From: an uncultured Lachnospiraceae bacterium
Lineage (GTDB): Bacteria > Bacillota_A > Clostridia > Lachnospirales > Lachnospiraceae
DNA: 31,736 nucleotides
Reading direction: 5' to 3'
Assembly: GCA_902795835.1 (NCBI GenBank)
Contig: CADBNA010000385.1
Location: forward strand, 1 to 31,736
The notes beneath the pieces are model-generated. The model worked only from the letters and a program-made list of their open reading frames with translations, ran no database searches and had not been told where the DNA came from. Positions 8,174 to 15,708 of this stretch are shown piece after piece. The stretch's first letter is position 1. Each line of letters begins with the position of its first letter. The translations under genes were made by a program, and so were the position numbers.

Positions 8174-8334
8174 AATGAACGTTGTCAGACAGCCCGGCAT
8201 ATCCCTCCATACGGGACATCCACAGCGCCGGCACTTAGTGAGTGCCCTGCACGAACTTAGTACCGCTGCGCGAGGACAGAGCGCAAGCGATCCCGTATGA
8301 GGGATATGCCGGGCTGTCTGCGGTTGCCTTCATT
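8174..8334 (-). repeat. Nested palindromic element, copy A (structured core with private arms)
   Basis: Outer arms 8186-8216 and 8291-8320 are complementary over about 30 bases with one unpaired base; pairing resumes at 8174-8179/8329-8334 (AATGAA/TTCATT) after an internal loop. Between the arms is a 74-base core with its own helices (plus-strand notation): CAGCG 8223-8227 with CGCTG 8264-8268; GGCACT 8230-8235 with AGTGCC 8241-8246; GCGC 8268-8271 with GCGC 8281-8284. CTTAGT occurs twice in the core. Copy B at 27711-27896 has the same core but unrelated arms. The element begins 5 bases after the dehydrogenase stop and is transcribed antisense to the plus strand. No U-tract follows. Function unknown. 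Confidence 0.85.
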
Positions 8335-8339
8335 AAAGT

Positions 8340-9377
8340 TTAATACCGATATTGGTAGAGCATGTGCTCACCCCGCAGGAACCGCCGGATATCCGACACG
8401 AGCATGCGGGTATGGTTCACCAGAACATCATTTGTTGCCCCTGCTATGTGCGGAGTGATAATGACATTGTCCAGTTCCGTGATGTACGGGTGATTCACAT
8501 GAATCGGCTCGGCAGCGTACACGTCAAAGGCTGCGCCGCGGATTCTTTTCTCCCGGAGAGCTTCGATCATCGCCTCTTCATCCAGAATGGCGCCTCTCGA
8601 TGCATTGATAAAGTATGCCGTCGGCTTCATGAGGCTGATCATTTCGCGGCTGACGATCCCTGTCGTCTCGGGCGTCACCTTCATGTGACAGGTCACGAAA
8701 TCCGCCTCCCTCATCAGTTCCGCAAGGGTGTCGGCCTTGCGCACGCCGAAGTCCTCGACGTCGATCTCTCCAACATACGGATCATAGATCAGCAGCTCCA
8801 TGCCCATCGCACGGCAGATCCTGCCCACGCGTCTGCCGATGCTGCCGTATCCGAGAATGCCGAGCGTCTTGCCCTTGAGCTGCGTCCCCTTGAAAACGGT
8901 ATACGGCGAATCCACGGTGATGTCCCACATCACATCGGGACGAAGTCCTTCATGGGCAACATTGACAGTGTCCGGATTGGATGTATATTTCCCCTGTTTC
9001 AGGGCCATATAAGCCTGCGGAATATTCCTCGCCACAGCCAGCATCAATCCTATGGTCATTTCCGCGGTGCAGTCAGAATTGCGTCCCGGTGTATAGAGAA
9101 CCGGAATATTTCTCTCCTTTGCTGCTGCCATATCTACATTTACGGGTGTGGCTCTGGTGCAGGCAATCAGCTTCAGATTCGGGGCGCTCTCTATCACCTT
9201 CCGGGTGATTTCATCGTAGGTTGTGACGATCATGTCGGCGTCTCTGGTAAGCGCAACCATCTCGTCTTCGCCGATCTTTGAAAGCCCCAGTGCCCATCCC
9301 TGCTTGTCTACCTCAGCCACTTCGTAAAGCGGCTTCAGGGCTTCTTCGTCATACTCCGCGGAAAAAAAGATTTTCAT
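8340..9377 (-). CDS. D-isomer-specific 2-hydroxyacid dehydrogenase
   Basis: NAD(H)-dependent oxidoreductase of the phosphoglycerate/glyoxylate reductase family, 345 residues, cytoplasmic. Nucleotide motif GYGSIG at 176-181 after a GKTLGIL strand; catalytic triad Arg261 (NASRG), Glu290 (YAAEP) and His310 (TPHIAG). There is no C-terminal ACT domain, so it is not a classical SerA. Start ATG 9377: the AAGGAGG site lies inside the last codons of the kinase gene, whose stop is 5 bases away, implying translational coupling. It could reduce a hydroxypyruvate- or glyoxylate-like product of the aldolases, or oxidise a sugar acid; the sequence does not settle this. Confidence 0.92.
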   Translation of the reverse strand: MKIFFSAEYDEEALKPLYEVAEVDKQGWALGLSKIGEDEMVALTRDADMIVTTYDEITRKVIESAPNLKLIACTRATPVNVDMAAAKERNIPVLYTPGRNSDCTAEMTIGLMLAVARNIPQAYMALKQGKYTSNPDTVNVAHEGLRPDVMWDITVDSPYTVFKGTQLKGKTLGILGYGSIGRRVGRICRAMGMELLIYDPYVGEIDVEDFGVRKADTLAELMREADFVTCHMKVTPETTGIVSREMISLMKPTAYFINASRGAILDEEAMIEALREKRIRGAAFDVYAAEPIHVNHPYITELDNVIITPHIAGATNDVLVNHTRMLVSDIRRFLRGEHMLYQYRY

Positions 9378-9382
9378 GTTAT

Positions 9383-10915
9383 TCAGGCCTCCTTATTTAA
9401 AGCTTTTAATTGTTTATTGATCTGATGCCTCAGATTCCACACTTCCGCATTATTCACCCGCAGCCTGCGGTACAGTTCATAGAGAAGGTCATATTCCTTC
9501 ACCCGGACAGGATTCGGCTGGTATACGTGCCGGAACGAGCAGGCCTTTTCCACCGCCTCATCATAATCCCGGTACAGGCCCAGGCTCACGCCGGCAATCA
9601 GCGCGGCGCCTTTTGCTCCCTGCTCATTGCCGGAGGGAATCCGCACCTCGCAGCCGCAGACGTCTGCAATCATCTGCGACCAGACGGGACTCTTGGCTCC
9701 GCCGCCGGCCAGATAGACCGTTCCCTTTGATCCGATTTCCTCCAGGCAGTCCCGGATGGACAGGCTGATGCCCTCATACACGGCGCGGATCAGGTCTGCA
9801 TTTGTGGTGGCCAGGCTCATACCGAAAAACTCTGCTCTTGCATAGGGGTGATAGAAGGGCGCGCGCTCGCCGGCCAGGCCGATATATGGCAGATAGATCA
9901 CGCCGCTGCTGCCGACAGGCGCGCCGGAGACAATCCGGTCGATCTCATTAAAATCCCGGGTGGGGCTGATCGTGTCCAGCATCCAGTCAATATTCGGAGT
10001 GCCGTTGTTGGTCGGCTGGAGATTGACAAAAAGATCCCCGGCCGGGTGCTTTTCAAACCGGGTCATGCCCTCTCCGAAGTGACAGTCCTGTTTATCAACA
10101 ACAACTTCACAGGCGCAGGTGGTTCCCAGGATAACCGCTGCGCTGCCCGCCTGAACCGTGCCCAGTCCGATCAGCGTGGCAGATGTATCCAGTGCGCCGG
10201 CCACAACGGGAATGCCGGCCGGAAGACCCAGCTCTTCCGCAAGGCAGCCGGTCAGGCAGCCGGTCACTGTATCGGAACGCACCGGTTCCGGGAAGATATG
10301 CCGGTACGGCAGCAGTTCCAGTGCCTCCAGCACCTGGTCTGCCAGACCGTAGGTCTGTACATCCAGAAGAGAAGTCAGACTGTCCGTGATGTCTGCAGCC
10401 ACCACACCCGTCAGTCGGTAACGGATCCAGTCCTTGCAGAAAAACACTTTGTCGACCCGGTCCAGCACATCCGGACGATTGACTTTCATCCAGCGGGCCA
10501 GCATCATCTGGTTGCCCGTCAGGGGCGGAGTGCCTGTCACATCGTGATACAGCTGTCCGATCTCCGGGTGTTCCGCCGTCATCCAGTGTACCTCTTCCAC
10601 AGCCCGGCCGTCCCGCCAGAGAATTGCTCTCTGGACCGGTTTTCCGTCGGCGTCAATGGCCCAGAATCCCTCGCCCTGTCCCGTCACGCCAATGGCGCGA
10701 AGGTTCCGGCATTCCTCCGGAAATACCGCTGCCAGTTCCTTCAGGCAGGCCTTCAGGTTCTGCCAGACGGCCTCCATATCCTGCTCTTCACAGTTTCCGG
10801 CCTCCTGGAATGTCTCATTCTCTCTGCTGGCTGCGCCGATTTCATTTCCGTTCTCATCAAACAGTACGGCTTTGATATTTGATGTCCCCGCATCTATACC
10901 AAGGAGATAGTTCAT
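9383..10915 (-). CDS. FGGY-family carbohydrate kinase (erythritol kinase / xylulokinase group)
   Basis: ATP-dependent sugar or polyol kinase, 510 residues, with both FGGY domains. N-terminal phosphate loop GIDAGTSNIKAVLFD (6-20); catalytic Asp243 in AGALDTSA; ATP-site glycines in LAGGGAKSPVW. Features such as VTGQGEGFWAIDADG, FFCKDWIRYRLTG, NIDWMLD and LPYIGLAGERAPF resemble the erythritol kinase (EryA)/L-xylulokinase branch rather than glycerol kinase, as far as I can judge by eye. Start ATG 10915 after AGGAGGGACAGCAC. It lies between the SorC regulator (15 bases) and the 2-hydroxyacid dehydrogenase (5 bases), so one transcript is likely. Exact substrate uncertain: a tetritol, pentulose or similar. 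Confidence 0.9.
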   Translation of the reverse strand: MNYLLGIDAGTSNIKAVLFDENGNEIGAASRENETFQEAGNCEEQDMEAVWQNLKACLKELAAVFPEECRNLRAIGVTGQGEGFWAIDADGKPVQRAILWRDGRAVEEVHWMTAEHPEIGQLYHDVTGTPPLTGNQMMLARWMKVNRPDVLDRVDKVFFCKDWIRYRLTGVVAADITDSLTSLLDVQTYGLADQVLEALELLPYRHIFPEPVRSDTVTGCLTGCLAEELGLPAGIPVVAGALDTSATLIGLGTVQAGSAAVILGTTCACEVVVDKQDCHFGEGMTRFEKHPAGDLFVNLQPTNNGTPNIDWMLDTISPTRDFNEIDRIVSGAPVGSSGVIYLPYIGLAGERAPFYHPYARAEFFGMSLATTNADLIRAVYEGISLSIRDCLEEIGSKGTVYLAGGGAKSPVWSQMIADVCGCEVRIPSGNEQGAKGAALIAGVSLGLYRDYDEAVEKACSFRHVYQPNPVRVKEYDLLYELYRRLRVNNAEVWNLRHQINKQLKALNKEA

Positions 10916-10930
10916 GTGCTGTCCCTCCTG

Positions 10931-11890
10931 CTACGCTTTTTCTTCCTTCTTCTCCTGTCTTTCTGTTTCCATAATCCTGTGGGCTGTCGGTGAATCCACA
11001 ATCAGCGTGTTGATGCAGCCGGAATGCAGGGCGGCCAGAATGGCCTCTGCCTTTTTTTCACCGCAGGCAATCGCTACCGTGTTGCGGATACCGCGCAGCC
11101 ACTCTATATCTGCCGTGATCAGACGGTTGCTGAGCGGACAGCGGTCACTGCTCCCGTCCAGCCGCAGCGGGTTCATGCACAGGTCTGCGCAAAAGCCCAC
11201 CTCCCGCAGCAGGCGGATCTCATCTTTTGAAATAAAACCACGGGTGCACATTGTGGCGTCTTCCGTCAGTTCACCAATACCCAGGACAGCCATGTCGCAT
11301 TTTTTCATCTGCTCCAGTGTCTGCTGAATGCTGCGCTCCTTCAGCATCCATTTCTTTGTCTCCGCATGCGATACTATAACAGGCGCATAGAGCATGTAGC
11401 TGGCGCAGTCCAGCTTATTGGCAAGGCCGCGCACAATCTCATCAGACTTTTCCGTCTTCTGTTCAATGTTCTGCGCCCCCATCATCTGGACGACTGTACA
11501 CCCGCTCTTTTTGTGGTAATTCATCTGCTTTACCGTCTCAGCCAGAGACCGGCCCCACGAAACGCCGACAGTCATGCCCTGTGTGATATTGGAATCCAGA
11601 TATTGCGCGGCAACATTCATAACCTTGTAAAAGGCCGTTTCTTTTTCCCCATAATCCGTGGCGATGATGCATTTGTCCAGGCCGAAGGCCTGCTCGATCT
11701 CACACTCCAGTTCCACTTCATCCTGTTCGAATCCGTGAACTGTGATTGTGACGATATCCAGATCAACCAGTGAATTGATGATACGGTTTACTTTCTGTCT
11801 GGTCAGGGACAATCTTCTGGCGATCTCATCCTGTGTCAGTCCGAGGTTATAATACCAGTAGGCAATTTTTATATATACATTTTTGTCCAT
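10931..11890 (-). CDS. SorC-family sugar-responsive transcriptional regulator
   Basis: DNA-binding regulator of the SorC/DeoR-type family, 319 residues, the usual size. Helix-turn-helix at about residues 17-41 (GLTQDEIARRLSLTRQKV), followed by the SorC effector domain, which is related to sugar-phosphate isomerase folds. Recognisable pieces are VGVSWGRSLAETV, VVQMMGAQN and the LGIGELTEDATM loop. The inducer is expected to be a phosphorylated sugar. It is first in the transcript running toward 3027 and diverges from the RpiB-like gene. A perfect 12-base inverted repeat covers its predicted transcription start, suggesting autorepression; a related site lies upstream of the importer operon at 21584-21610. 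The ribosome site (GGGGATGAC) is modest. Confidence 0.92.
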   Translation of the reverse strand: MDKNVYIKIAYWYYNLGLTQDEIARRLSLTRQKVNRIINSLVDLDIVTITVHGFEQDEVELECEIEQAFGLDKCIIATDYGEKETAFYKVMNVAAQYLDSNITQGMTVGVSWGRSLAETVKQMNYHKKSGCTVVQMMGAQNIEQKTEKSDEIVRGLANKLDCASYMLYAPVIVSHAETKKWMLKERSIQQTLEQMKKCDMAVLGIGELTEDATMCTRGFISKDEIRLLREVGFCADLCMNPLRLDGSSDRCPLSNRLITADIEWLRGIRNTVAIACGEKKAEAILAALHSGCINTLIVDSPTAHRIMETERQEKKEEKA

Positions 11891-11907
11891 GTCATCCCCA
11901 CAGGTTT

Positions 11908-11940
11908 GTTACAAATGTACTGATATATTACATTTGTAAC
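11908..11940. promoter_or_regulatory. Operator palindrome over the sorC start site
   Basis: GTTACAAATGTA, 9-base spacer, TACATTTGTAAC: perfect 12-base arms. It lies between the sorC -10 box and the sorC ATG, so it covers the expected transcription start. Same half-site and same spacer length as the site at 21584-21610. Best candidate ligand is the adjacent SorC-type protein, acting as its own repressor here (inference). Confidence 0.85.
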
Positions 11941-11943
11941 TCC

Positions 11944-11971
11944 AGTATATCATTTTTTTCTCAGATTTCAA
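11944..11971 (-). promoter_or_regulatory. Promoter of the sorC operon
   Basis: On the minus strand, -35 TTGAAA (11966-11971), 16-base spacer, -10 TATACT (11944-11949). The start would fall around 11936, inside the operator palindrome. Confidence 0.7.
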
Positions 11972-12063
11972 CTATATATTACCAAATCAGACTTTTTCGG
12001 GCCTGTCAAAAGCAATGATTTTTCAGTTTGAAATGATTGGCTATATTCTTCATGAACAGATTG

Positions 12064-12072
12064 TGGTATAGT
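12064..12072 (+). promoter_or_regulatory. Extended -10 promoter for the RpiB-like gene
   Basis: TGGTATAGT, an extended -10 element, about 50 bases before the ATG. No good -35 is visible at 17 bases, as is common with TG-extended promoters. The sorC operator lies about 125 bases upstream of this box. Confidence 0.5.
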
Positions 12073-12122
12073 AATCAGGAAGACAAATTCTCTGTACTAT
12101 CACTTCAAGGAGGACAAACCCT

Positions 12123-12563
12123 ATGAAAATCGCAATCGGGTGCGATCCCAACGCGCAGCAGGCAAAAGAGGAACTCATGGCCTTCATCGCAAAAGAAAAT
12201 CTGGGTGAAGTCACAGACTTCGGAAGCGAAGATCCGATCTATGCCAATGTTTCCATTAAAGTGGCGGAAGCTGTAGCCGCCGGCGAATATGACCGCGGCA
12301 TTCTGATCTGCGGCACGGGAATTGGCGTATCCATCTCGGCCAACAAGGTAAAAGGAGCTTATGCGGCTCTGATTTCCGATATCCACTCTGCCAAGAGAGC
12401 GCGTCTTTCCAATGATGCAAATATTGCCTGCATGGGTGCCTTCACAATCGGCAGCAAAGTACGCGAAGAGCTGACGCGCGCGTTCCTCACGAACGAATTC
12501 GTTCCCGGCTGTGCGTCACAGGACAAGGTGGATGCATTCCGCAAATACGATAACGAGCGATAA
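12123..12563 (+). CDS. RpiB/LacAB-family sugar-phosphate isomerase, probable tetrulose-phosphate isomerase
   Basis: Small aldose-ketose phosphate isomerase, 146 residues. The catalytic Cys63 sits in ICGTGIGVSISANK, the family hallmark. Two conserved histidines are replaced: the Asp-His near the N-terminus is Asp8-Pro9 (GCDPNA), and the RLHNDAN motif, whose His opens the furanose ring in ribose-5-phosphate isomerase B, reads RLSNDAN with Ser96. A tetrulose 4-phosphate cannot form a ring, so loss of this His fits an enzyme like the D-erythrulose-4-phosphate isomerase known from mycobacterial tetritol pathways (inference). Good AAGGAGG site 9 bases from the ATG. Divergent from sorC and convergent with dhaL. 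Confidence 0.92.
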   Translation: MKIAIGCDPNAQQAKEELMAFIAKENLGEVTDFGSEDPIYANVSIKVAEAVAAGEYDRGILICGTGIGVSISANKVKGAYAALISDIHSAKRARLSNDANIACMGAFTIGSKVREELTRAFLTNEFVPGCASQDKVDAFRKYDNER

Positions 12564-12586
12564 CGCCTCTCACCACTCAAAAAACA

Positions 12587-12628
12587 ACAGGCCGGCCAAT
12601 CCGCATGATAACGGAAAGGCCGGCCTGT
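12587..12628. terminator. Bidirectional terminator between rpiB-like gene and dhaL
   Basis: Stem ACAGGCCGGCC (12587-12597) with GGCCGGCCTGT (12618-12628), extended by inner TCCG/CGGA pairs. On the minus strand it is followed by TTGTTTTTTG, a strong U-tract, so it ends the importer-dehydrogenase-dhaKL transcript. On plus the run after it (ATTTCT) is weaker. Confidence 0.88.
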
Positions 12629-12700
12629 ATTTCTGCGGCTGCTGCCTGCGGCAGCGGCCTGTTCCTTCATTATTCTGTTATCCCGGCAGACCGCCCGTTT

Positions 12701-13339
12701 TTACCCGAGTTCGGCAATTCCGTCAGCCATTGCGCAGAGAATAATGCAACAGGATGTGGCGCCTGCATCCAGGACACCGCGTGAGCGCTCACCCAGACGG
12801 GCACTGCGGCCGAATTTCGCGACCAGATCCTTGGTGGAGTCACGGCCGGCCTCTGCCGCAGCTTTCATGGCCGGCATGGCCTCTTCGAACTCCTTGCCGT
12901 CTGCCGCGGAAGCCTTGACAGAATCTACGGCAGGAGACAGCGTATCAACCAGGGTCTTGTCACCGACTTTGGCATCCACAATACCCTGCAGGCCTTCGAG
13001 ACCGGCAGCAAGCATGTTGCCGAAATCCTCGACGCTGATCTCATCCAGATCCGCACCGGCATCAGCCATATCCATAAAAATCGTGCCGTAAATCGGACCC
13101 ATGGAGCCGCCGATTTCATTCATCAGGACCATTCCCAGATTCTCGAGACCCTCTGTGAAGCTGTATGCCTCATCTGCAAACCTCTCCTCGAAAATCGTAA
13201 AGCCCTTGTTCATGTTCATGCCGTGATCGCCATCGCCGATCAGGCCGTCGACATCTCCCAGATACTGCTTGTTATCCTGGATGCCCTTTACCATCTTCAG
13301 AAGAATCGGCTTTCCATCTGCATTCTTAAATGTTTTCAT
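12701..13339 (-). CDS. dhaL: Dihydroxyacetone-kinase-type L subunit (nucleotide-binding)
   Basis: Phosphoryl-transfer subunit of a Dha-type ketose kinase, 212 residues, all-helical DhaL fold. The magnesium/nucleotide motif is GDGDHG (35-40) with Asp36, Asp38 and His39. The C-terminal hallmark FGRSARLGERSRGVLDAGAT matches the adenine-phosphate loop of DhaL. Start ATG 13339 with GGAGG 12 bases upstream; a longer upstream frame is unsupported. It follows dhaK by 74 bases and ends at the terminator. In PTS-linked systems DhaL is re-phosphorylated by DhaM; no DhaM is present in this window, so the phosphate donor (ATP, or a DhaM elsewhere) is open. Substrate is inferred to be erythrulose rather than dihydroxyacetone. 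Confidence 0.92.
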   Translation of the reverse strand: MKTFKNADGKPILLKMVKGIQDNKQYLGDVDGLIGDGDHGMNMNKGFTIFEERFADEAYSFTEGLENLGMVLMNEIGGSMGPIYGTIFMDMADAGADLDEISVEDFGNMLAAGLEGLQGIVDAKVGDKTLVDTLSPAVDSVKASAADGKEFEEAMPAMKAAAEAGRDSTKDLVAKFGRSARLGERSRGVLDAGATSCCIILCAMADGIAELG

Positions 13340-13413
13340 TTTCCTGTATTCCCTCCGGTTTTCCCTGCAGCCGGCCTTTTCCGGCCGGATGCAGGGGTAC
13401 TCGCAATCTGGTT

Positions 13414-14412
13414 TTAGTTCTGCTTCAGGCCCATGCTGTAGCAAGGCATATCGATCAGCTCCTTCAGCTCATCATCCAGCTTCATAACGGTCAGGGTCGC
13501 GCCCATCATGTCAAGAGAGGTGAAATAGTTGCCGACATAGGAGCGGTGGATCTTGATGCCCTTCGCAGACAGCAGCTGCTCAATCTCGTCATAGAGCACA
13601 TAGAGCTCCATAATCGGGGTGGCGCCCAGGCCGGAGACCAGGACAACAACCTCGTCGCCCTCACCAAACGGATAATCCGGGATGACAACATCGACCATCT
13701 TCTGGGCGATTTCCTTTGCTGTTCCCAGAGGCTCTACCGCGATGCCGGGCTCGCCGTGATGTCCAATGCCGACCTCCATCGTGCCCTCCTTGATCTCAAA
13801 GTTCGGATGGCCGACAGCCGGAAGCGTGCAGGGGGTCAGGCCGACGCCCACGCTGCGGGTGCTGTCAATAGCCTTCTGCGCAGCAGCGATGACCTCATCC
13901 AGGGAACCGCCTTTGGCAGCCTTGGCGCCGCCGCATTTCCACATCAGGATCTCGCCTGCCACACCGCGGCGTTTTTCTCTCTGGTCCTTCGGAGCAGATG
14001 CCACATCGTCGTTGGCCACGACCGTTTTCACGGTAAGGCCTTCCTTTTTAGCCATGCGGACAGCCATCTTGACATTCATATTGTCGCCGGAGTAGTTGCC
14101 GTACAGGCAGGCTACGCCTGCGCCGCCGTCAGCTGCCTTGAAGGCATCCAGGAATGCAGCGGCTGTCGGGGACGAGCAGATCTCGCCGACGGCTGCCGTA
14201 TCGCACAGATTTTCGCCGATATAACCGATGAACGCCGGCTTGTGTCCGGAACCGCCGCCGGTCACCACACCGACCTTGCCCTGTACCGGAGCGGCCTTTG
14301 CCGCCAGCACACGGGGATGTTCCGTCGTTTTAACAATATCACAGTGGGTTTTGACAAAGCCTTTGAGCATCTCGTCGACGATATCGTCGGGATTATTCAG
14401 AATTCTCTGCAT
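13414..14412 (-). CDS. dhaK: Dihydroxyacetone-kinase-type K subunit (ketose-binding)
   Basis: Substrate-binding subunit, 332 residues, the length of stand-alone DhaK. The histidine that forms a covalent hemiaminal with the ketose carbonyl is His219 in GIGHHGEPG; catalytic His57 and Asp110 are in TGGGSGHKP and GNYSGDNMN. The residue after His57 is Lys where DhaK proteins generally have Glu, and the following pocket reads AFIGYIG, so the small-molecule pocket differs from that of dihydroxyacetone kinase. With the neighbouring tetritol-type dehydrogenase and RpiB-like isomerase this fits an erythrulose kinase (inference). Ribosome site GGAGG is 12 bases from the ATG. A hairpin separates it from the dehydrogenase gene upstream. 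Confidence 0.92.
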   Translation of the reverse strand: MQRILNNPDDIVDEMLKGFVKTHCDIVKTTEHPRVLAAKAAPVQGKVGVVTGGGSGHKPAFIGYIGENLCDTAAVGEICSSPTAAAFLDAFKAADGGAGVACLYGNYSGDNMNVKMAVRMAKKEGLTVKTVVANDDVASAPKDQREKRRGVAGEILMWKCGGAKAAKGGSLDEVIAAAQKAIDSTRSVGVGLTPCTLPAVGHPNFEIKEGTMEVGIGHHGEPGIAVEPLGTAKEIAQKMVDVVIPDYPFGEGDEVVVLVSGLGATPIMELYVLYDEIEQLLSAKGIKIHRSYVGNYFTSLDMMGATLTVMKLDDELKELIDMPCYSMGLKQN

Positions 14413-14445
14413 AGGTTTATATTTCCTCCGTACTTATTACAAAGC

Positions 14446-14485
14446 AGAAGGCCGCCGGCCGTACCATGACGGCAGGCGGCCTTCT
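14446..14485 (-). terminator. Intercistronic hairpin before dhaK
   Basis: AGAAGGCCGCC (14446-14456) pairs with GGCGGCCTTCT (14475-14485); inner GCCG/CGGC pairs extend the stem. On minus it is followed by GCTTTGTAATAAG, a weak U-tract. It may attenuate transcription between the dehydrogenase and dhaKL or protect the upstream message. Confidence 0.6.
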
Positions 14486-14534
14486 CATTTCCATTTCCGG
14501 TTCTTCTGCTTAAGAACCCTTATTCAGAAAAATC

Positions 14535-15620
14535 TCAGTCCTCATTCGGGATCAGGACGACCTTCATCGCGCCGCCTTCACCGGTCTTGGCCAGATGGAA
14601 GCCCTCTTCCCACTGATCCAGCGGGAACTTGTTTGTCACAACGCCGTTTGTCGGCATCTTGCCGTTGGCGATCCACTCGATAACGGTGTCATAGCAGTAC
14701 GGGCTCAGATGCACGCCCAGAAGATCCAGCTCTTTCCGGTCGGAGATGATACTCCAGTCAACCGTAACGGGAGAACCGAATACGGAGAACTCTACGAAGC
14801 GGCCCATCTTGCGGATGCAGTCCAGACCCTGCTGTACGCTTGACGGATGGCCGGAAGCCTCAATGTAGATGTCGCAGCCATAGCCGCCTGTCATCTCTTT
14901 GATCTTGGCAACAGCATCCTCTTTTCCGGGATTCATAACGATATCAGCGCCGAACTCTTTTGCCTTGGCCAGACGGGCATCCGCCATATCCAGGACAACC
15001 AGGCATTTCGGATTCGCCTGCTTGATGGCACCTACCATGCCCAGTCCCAGTGTGCCGACGCCGGACAGCACCACGAAATCTCTCGGTGTAATCTGCGCGC
15101 GGTCCACACAGTGGAAGGAGCAGCCATAGGGCTCAATCAGGGCAGCCTTCTCGATCGGCATGTCATCCGGCACCTTCCACGGGATGGCTTCCTTGGTCAG
15201 CTTGACATACTGCGCCATACCGCCGTTTACGTTATACTGGAAACCGAACAGATCGTGCTTCTCGCACATCCAATACCGGCCGGTCTTACAGAACATGCAC
15301 TCTCCGCAGGGAACGATCTGCTCCGGGCAGATGCGGTCGCCAAGCTTCCAGCCTTCTACACCTTCTCCGATCTCAACAACTTTTCCCACGAACTCATGAC
15401 CGGGGATCATCGGCTCTTTGATATATTTAGGCTGTCCGTCAAAGCCCCAGAAACTGGCGGCGCCTGCAAAAGCCTTGACATCGCCTGCACAGATGCCGCA
15501 GGCCTCAACCTTCAGAATCATCTCACCTTTGCCTGCGCGGGGTGTATCTACTGTCTCAAGTCTGTAATCACCAGGTGCATAGGCGACAAGTGCTTTCATT
15601 TTCTCCGGTAAATTGCTCAT
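14535..15620 (-). CDS. Zinc-dependent dehydrogenase, erythritol/threitol dehydrogenase-like
   Basis: MDR-family polyol dehydrogenase, 361 residues from the ATG at 15620 (AGGAGG 9 bases upstream). Catalytic zinc ligands: Cys44 in CGICAGDVKAF and His75-Glu76 in PGHEFVG, with Glu163 in LIEPYG. Structural zinc cysteines: 105, 108, 111 and 119. Rossmann motif GVGTLGLG (187-194). The stretch FAGAASFWG and the QIVPCGEC/YWMCE zinc lobe remind me of the erythritol/L-threitol dehydrogenase (EltD) branch of mycobacteria, by memory only. It would oxidise a tetritol to erythrulose for DhaK/DhaL. It follows the importer ATPase genes after 88 bases and is in the same transcript. Confidence 0.9.
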   Translation of the reverse strand: MSNLPEKMKALVAYAPGDYRLETVDTPRAGKGEMILKVEACGICAGDVKAFAGAASFWGFDGQPKYIKEPMIPGHEFVGKVVEIGEGVEGWKLGDRICPEQIVPCGECMFCKTGRYWMCEKHDLFGFQYNVNGGMAQYVKLTKEAIPWKVPDDMPIEKAALIEPYGCSFHCVDRAQITPRDFVVLSGVGTLGLGMVGAIKQANPKCLVVLDMADARLAKAKEFGADIVMNPGKEDAVAKIKEMTGGYGCDIYIEASGHPSSVQQGLDCIRKMGRFVEFSVFGSPVTVDWSIISDRKELDLLGVHLSPYCYDTVIEWIANGKMPTNGVVTNKFPLDQWEEGFHLAKTGEGGAMKVVLIPNED

Positions 15621-15708
15621 AATGATTTTCCTCCTGTAATGAAACATTTATGCTAAAACAACCAGTTACCAGTTTCCGATTCGTTCTCGGACGGAATGTA
15701 TTATTAAA

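Noticed and set aside
8174..8334. Palindromic elements as insertion sequences, CRISPR or IS200/IS605 remnants
   Set aside because: No transposase remnant, no fixed terminal repeats shared by the two copies and no regular repeat-spacer array; arms differ between copies while pairing within each.
12629..12700. Short GCTGCC/GGCAGC hairpin in the gap between rpiB-like gene and dhaL
   Set aside because: Small stem with no U-tract beside a much stronger terminator; no independent role can be supported.
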